From: Microcaldota archaeon
GTDB lineage: Archaea > Micrarchaeota > Micrarchaeia > Anstonellales > Anstonellaceae
Direction of reading: 5' to 3'
DNA: 5,765 nt
NCBI GenBank assembly: GCA_023248455.1
Contig: JAHFEN010000023.1
Location: forward strand, 2,513-8,277
Position numbers and translations under genes: made by a program. Of the stretch, positions 5,237-5,765 are shown piece by piece (positions within the stretch are counted from its first letter, which is position 1; every line of letters starts with the position of its first letter). A model generated the notes under the pieces. The model had not been told where the DNA came from. It made no database searches and worked only from the letters and a program-made list of their open reading frames with translations.

Positions 5237-5302
5237 CCTGACAAAATTCCCAAGCGCAAGCCTTTTTGAGCTGCTGGTCTTGGTGAAGATTTGAGGGCAT
5301 AG

Positions 5303-5482
5303 ATGAAACACATAACAGCACCAATGCAATCATACGTCCGCAAGCCGGTTATGCAGATGGTATTGGAGCATCCCAACGCGGTTGACAGATGGAATGGCCT
5401 TCTGAATGTGATTGGCCATTCAGTTGATCGAAGCATGCAGCAATACACAAGCCGCAAGGGCGAGAGGAGCGTGGAGCTGTAA
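5303..5482 (+). CDS. Hypothetical small protein, 59 aa
   Basis: I do not recognise this protein. The frame begins at ATG 5303 directly after an in-frame TAG, and ends at TAA 5480-5482. GAGGG five bases before the ATG is a modest ribosome site. The protein is basic and rich in Met (MKHITAPMQSYVRKP at the N-terminus). A probable amphipathic helix runs around residues 16-48, containing DRWNGLLNVIGHSVDRSMQQ, and a charged tail ends SRKGERSVEL. There is no membrane segment, Cys pair or known motif. The next gene follows after 13 bases with a strong ribosome site, so the two are probably co-transcribed. Two long minus-strand frames cover the same bases but lack comparable start signals. The operon-like spacing is the best evidence that this short frame is real. 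Confidence 0.6.
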   Translation: MKHITAPMQSYVRKPVMQMVLEHPNAVDRWNGLLNVIGHSVDRSMQQYTSRKGERSVEL

Positions 5483-5488
5483 GGAGGT
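5483..5488 (+). promoter_or_regulatory. Strong Shine-Dalgarno site for ATG 5496
   Basis: GGAGGT starts right after the TAA of the 59-residue gene and lies seven bases before ATG 5496. It fixes the start of the last gene and the strand that is coding here. Confidence 0.7.
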
Positions 5489-5495
5489 AATTGAA

Positions 5496-5765
5496 ATGGG
5501 CGATGCACAAACAAGTTTAGCAATGATACAAAAAGGTGGACGATTCAAAAAAACTCCTCCAATGCAACTTCCTGCGTTTCCAGCACGATATAAAAACAGG
5601 GGCAACTGGCAGGACAGCCAGCAAGGATACAAAGAAGCTGCAGCGCAAACCATCCGTGCATATGCACGCGATGCAACAGCATCCAATCTCAAGGAAACAT
5701 CTGAAAAAGTCATTAAATGGCTTTCCATGATGGCAAACGACGGGGCTTTTTCACCAAGTTTCAAA
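5496..5765 (+). CDS. Hypothetical protein, partial at right edge
   Basis: Ninety codons are open from ATG 5496 to the right edge, so the C-terminus lies outside the window. I do not recognise the family. The first 40 residues are basic and Pro/Gln-rich (RFKKTPPMQLPAFPARYKNR) and look flexible. Residues about 41-80, containing YKEAAAQTIRAYARDATASN and KETSEKVIKWLSMM, look like two amphipathic alpha-helices. There is no signal peptide, membrane segment or catalytic motif in the visible part. The gene sits 13 bases after the 59-residue gene with a near-ideal GGAGGT site, so the two likely form an operon. The basic N-terminus and helical body could suit nucleic-acid or partner binding, but that is only a composition argument. 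Confidence 0.7.
   Translation, partial: MGDAQTSLAMIQKGGRFKKTPPMQLPAFPARYKNRGNWQDSQQGYKEAAAQTIRAYARDATASNLKETSEKVIKWLSMMANDGAFSPSFK

Noticed and set aside
5185..5764. Two long minus-strand open frames of 112 and 114 aa
   Set aside because: They overlap plus-strand frames that have ribosome sites and operon spacing; their sequences look like shadows, and they overlap each other.

Overview
The window looks like a piece of an archaeal chromosome. AT-rich TATA-type boxes lie about 25 bases before several start codons. Two genes (starts at 921 and 1836 on the minus strand) appear to be leaderless. Other genes carry Shine-Dalgarno sequences that match the archaeal 16S tail (GGTGATC, GAGGTG, GGAGGT). 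The tight packing of short genes and the many orphan proteins would fit a small-genome (DPANN-like) archaeon, but the lineage cannot be fixed from this sequence.

The left third (1-1836) is read on the minus strand. From right to left it holds a Maf-family nucleotide pyrophosphatase, a 63-residue orphan protein, and a large open frame of at least 307 residues that runs off the left edge. That frame shows the metal-ligand pattern of M14-fold zinc hydrolases (succinylglutamate desuccinylase/aspartoacylase-like). Each gene has its own TATA-like box. The intergenic block 1837-2062 is a divergent promoter region with a hairpin and a possible short upstream open frame.

The centre (2063-4206, plus strand) is a two-gene operon with a 4-base overlap. 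It encodes a cystathionine beta-synthase-type PLP enzyme without a C-terminal regulatory domain, then a cystathionine gamma-lyase/gamma-synthase-type PLP enzyme. Together they would carry out reverse transsulfuration, homocysteine plus serine to cystathionine to cysteine. This is the best-supported metabolic assignment in the window.

The right part (4264-5765, plus strand) consists of proteins I do not recognise outright. A 261-residue protein has two segments resembling N-acetylmuramoyl-L-alanine amidase (Amidase_3), with the expected catalytic His and Glu replaced. A 253-base non-coding stretch follows, with a TATA-like box, an 11-bp perfect inverted repeat, a GC-rich hairpin and a 25-codon mini-frame. 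It leads into a 59-residue orphan gene and then an orphan gene cut by the right edge. The stretch from 5050 onward, where a ten-base promoter-associated sequence also found before maf recurs, is the most promising place for something undescribed. No tRNA, rRNA, CRISPR array, transposase or attachment site was recognised.
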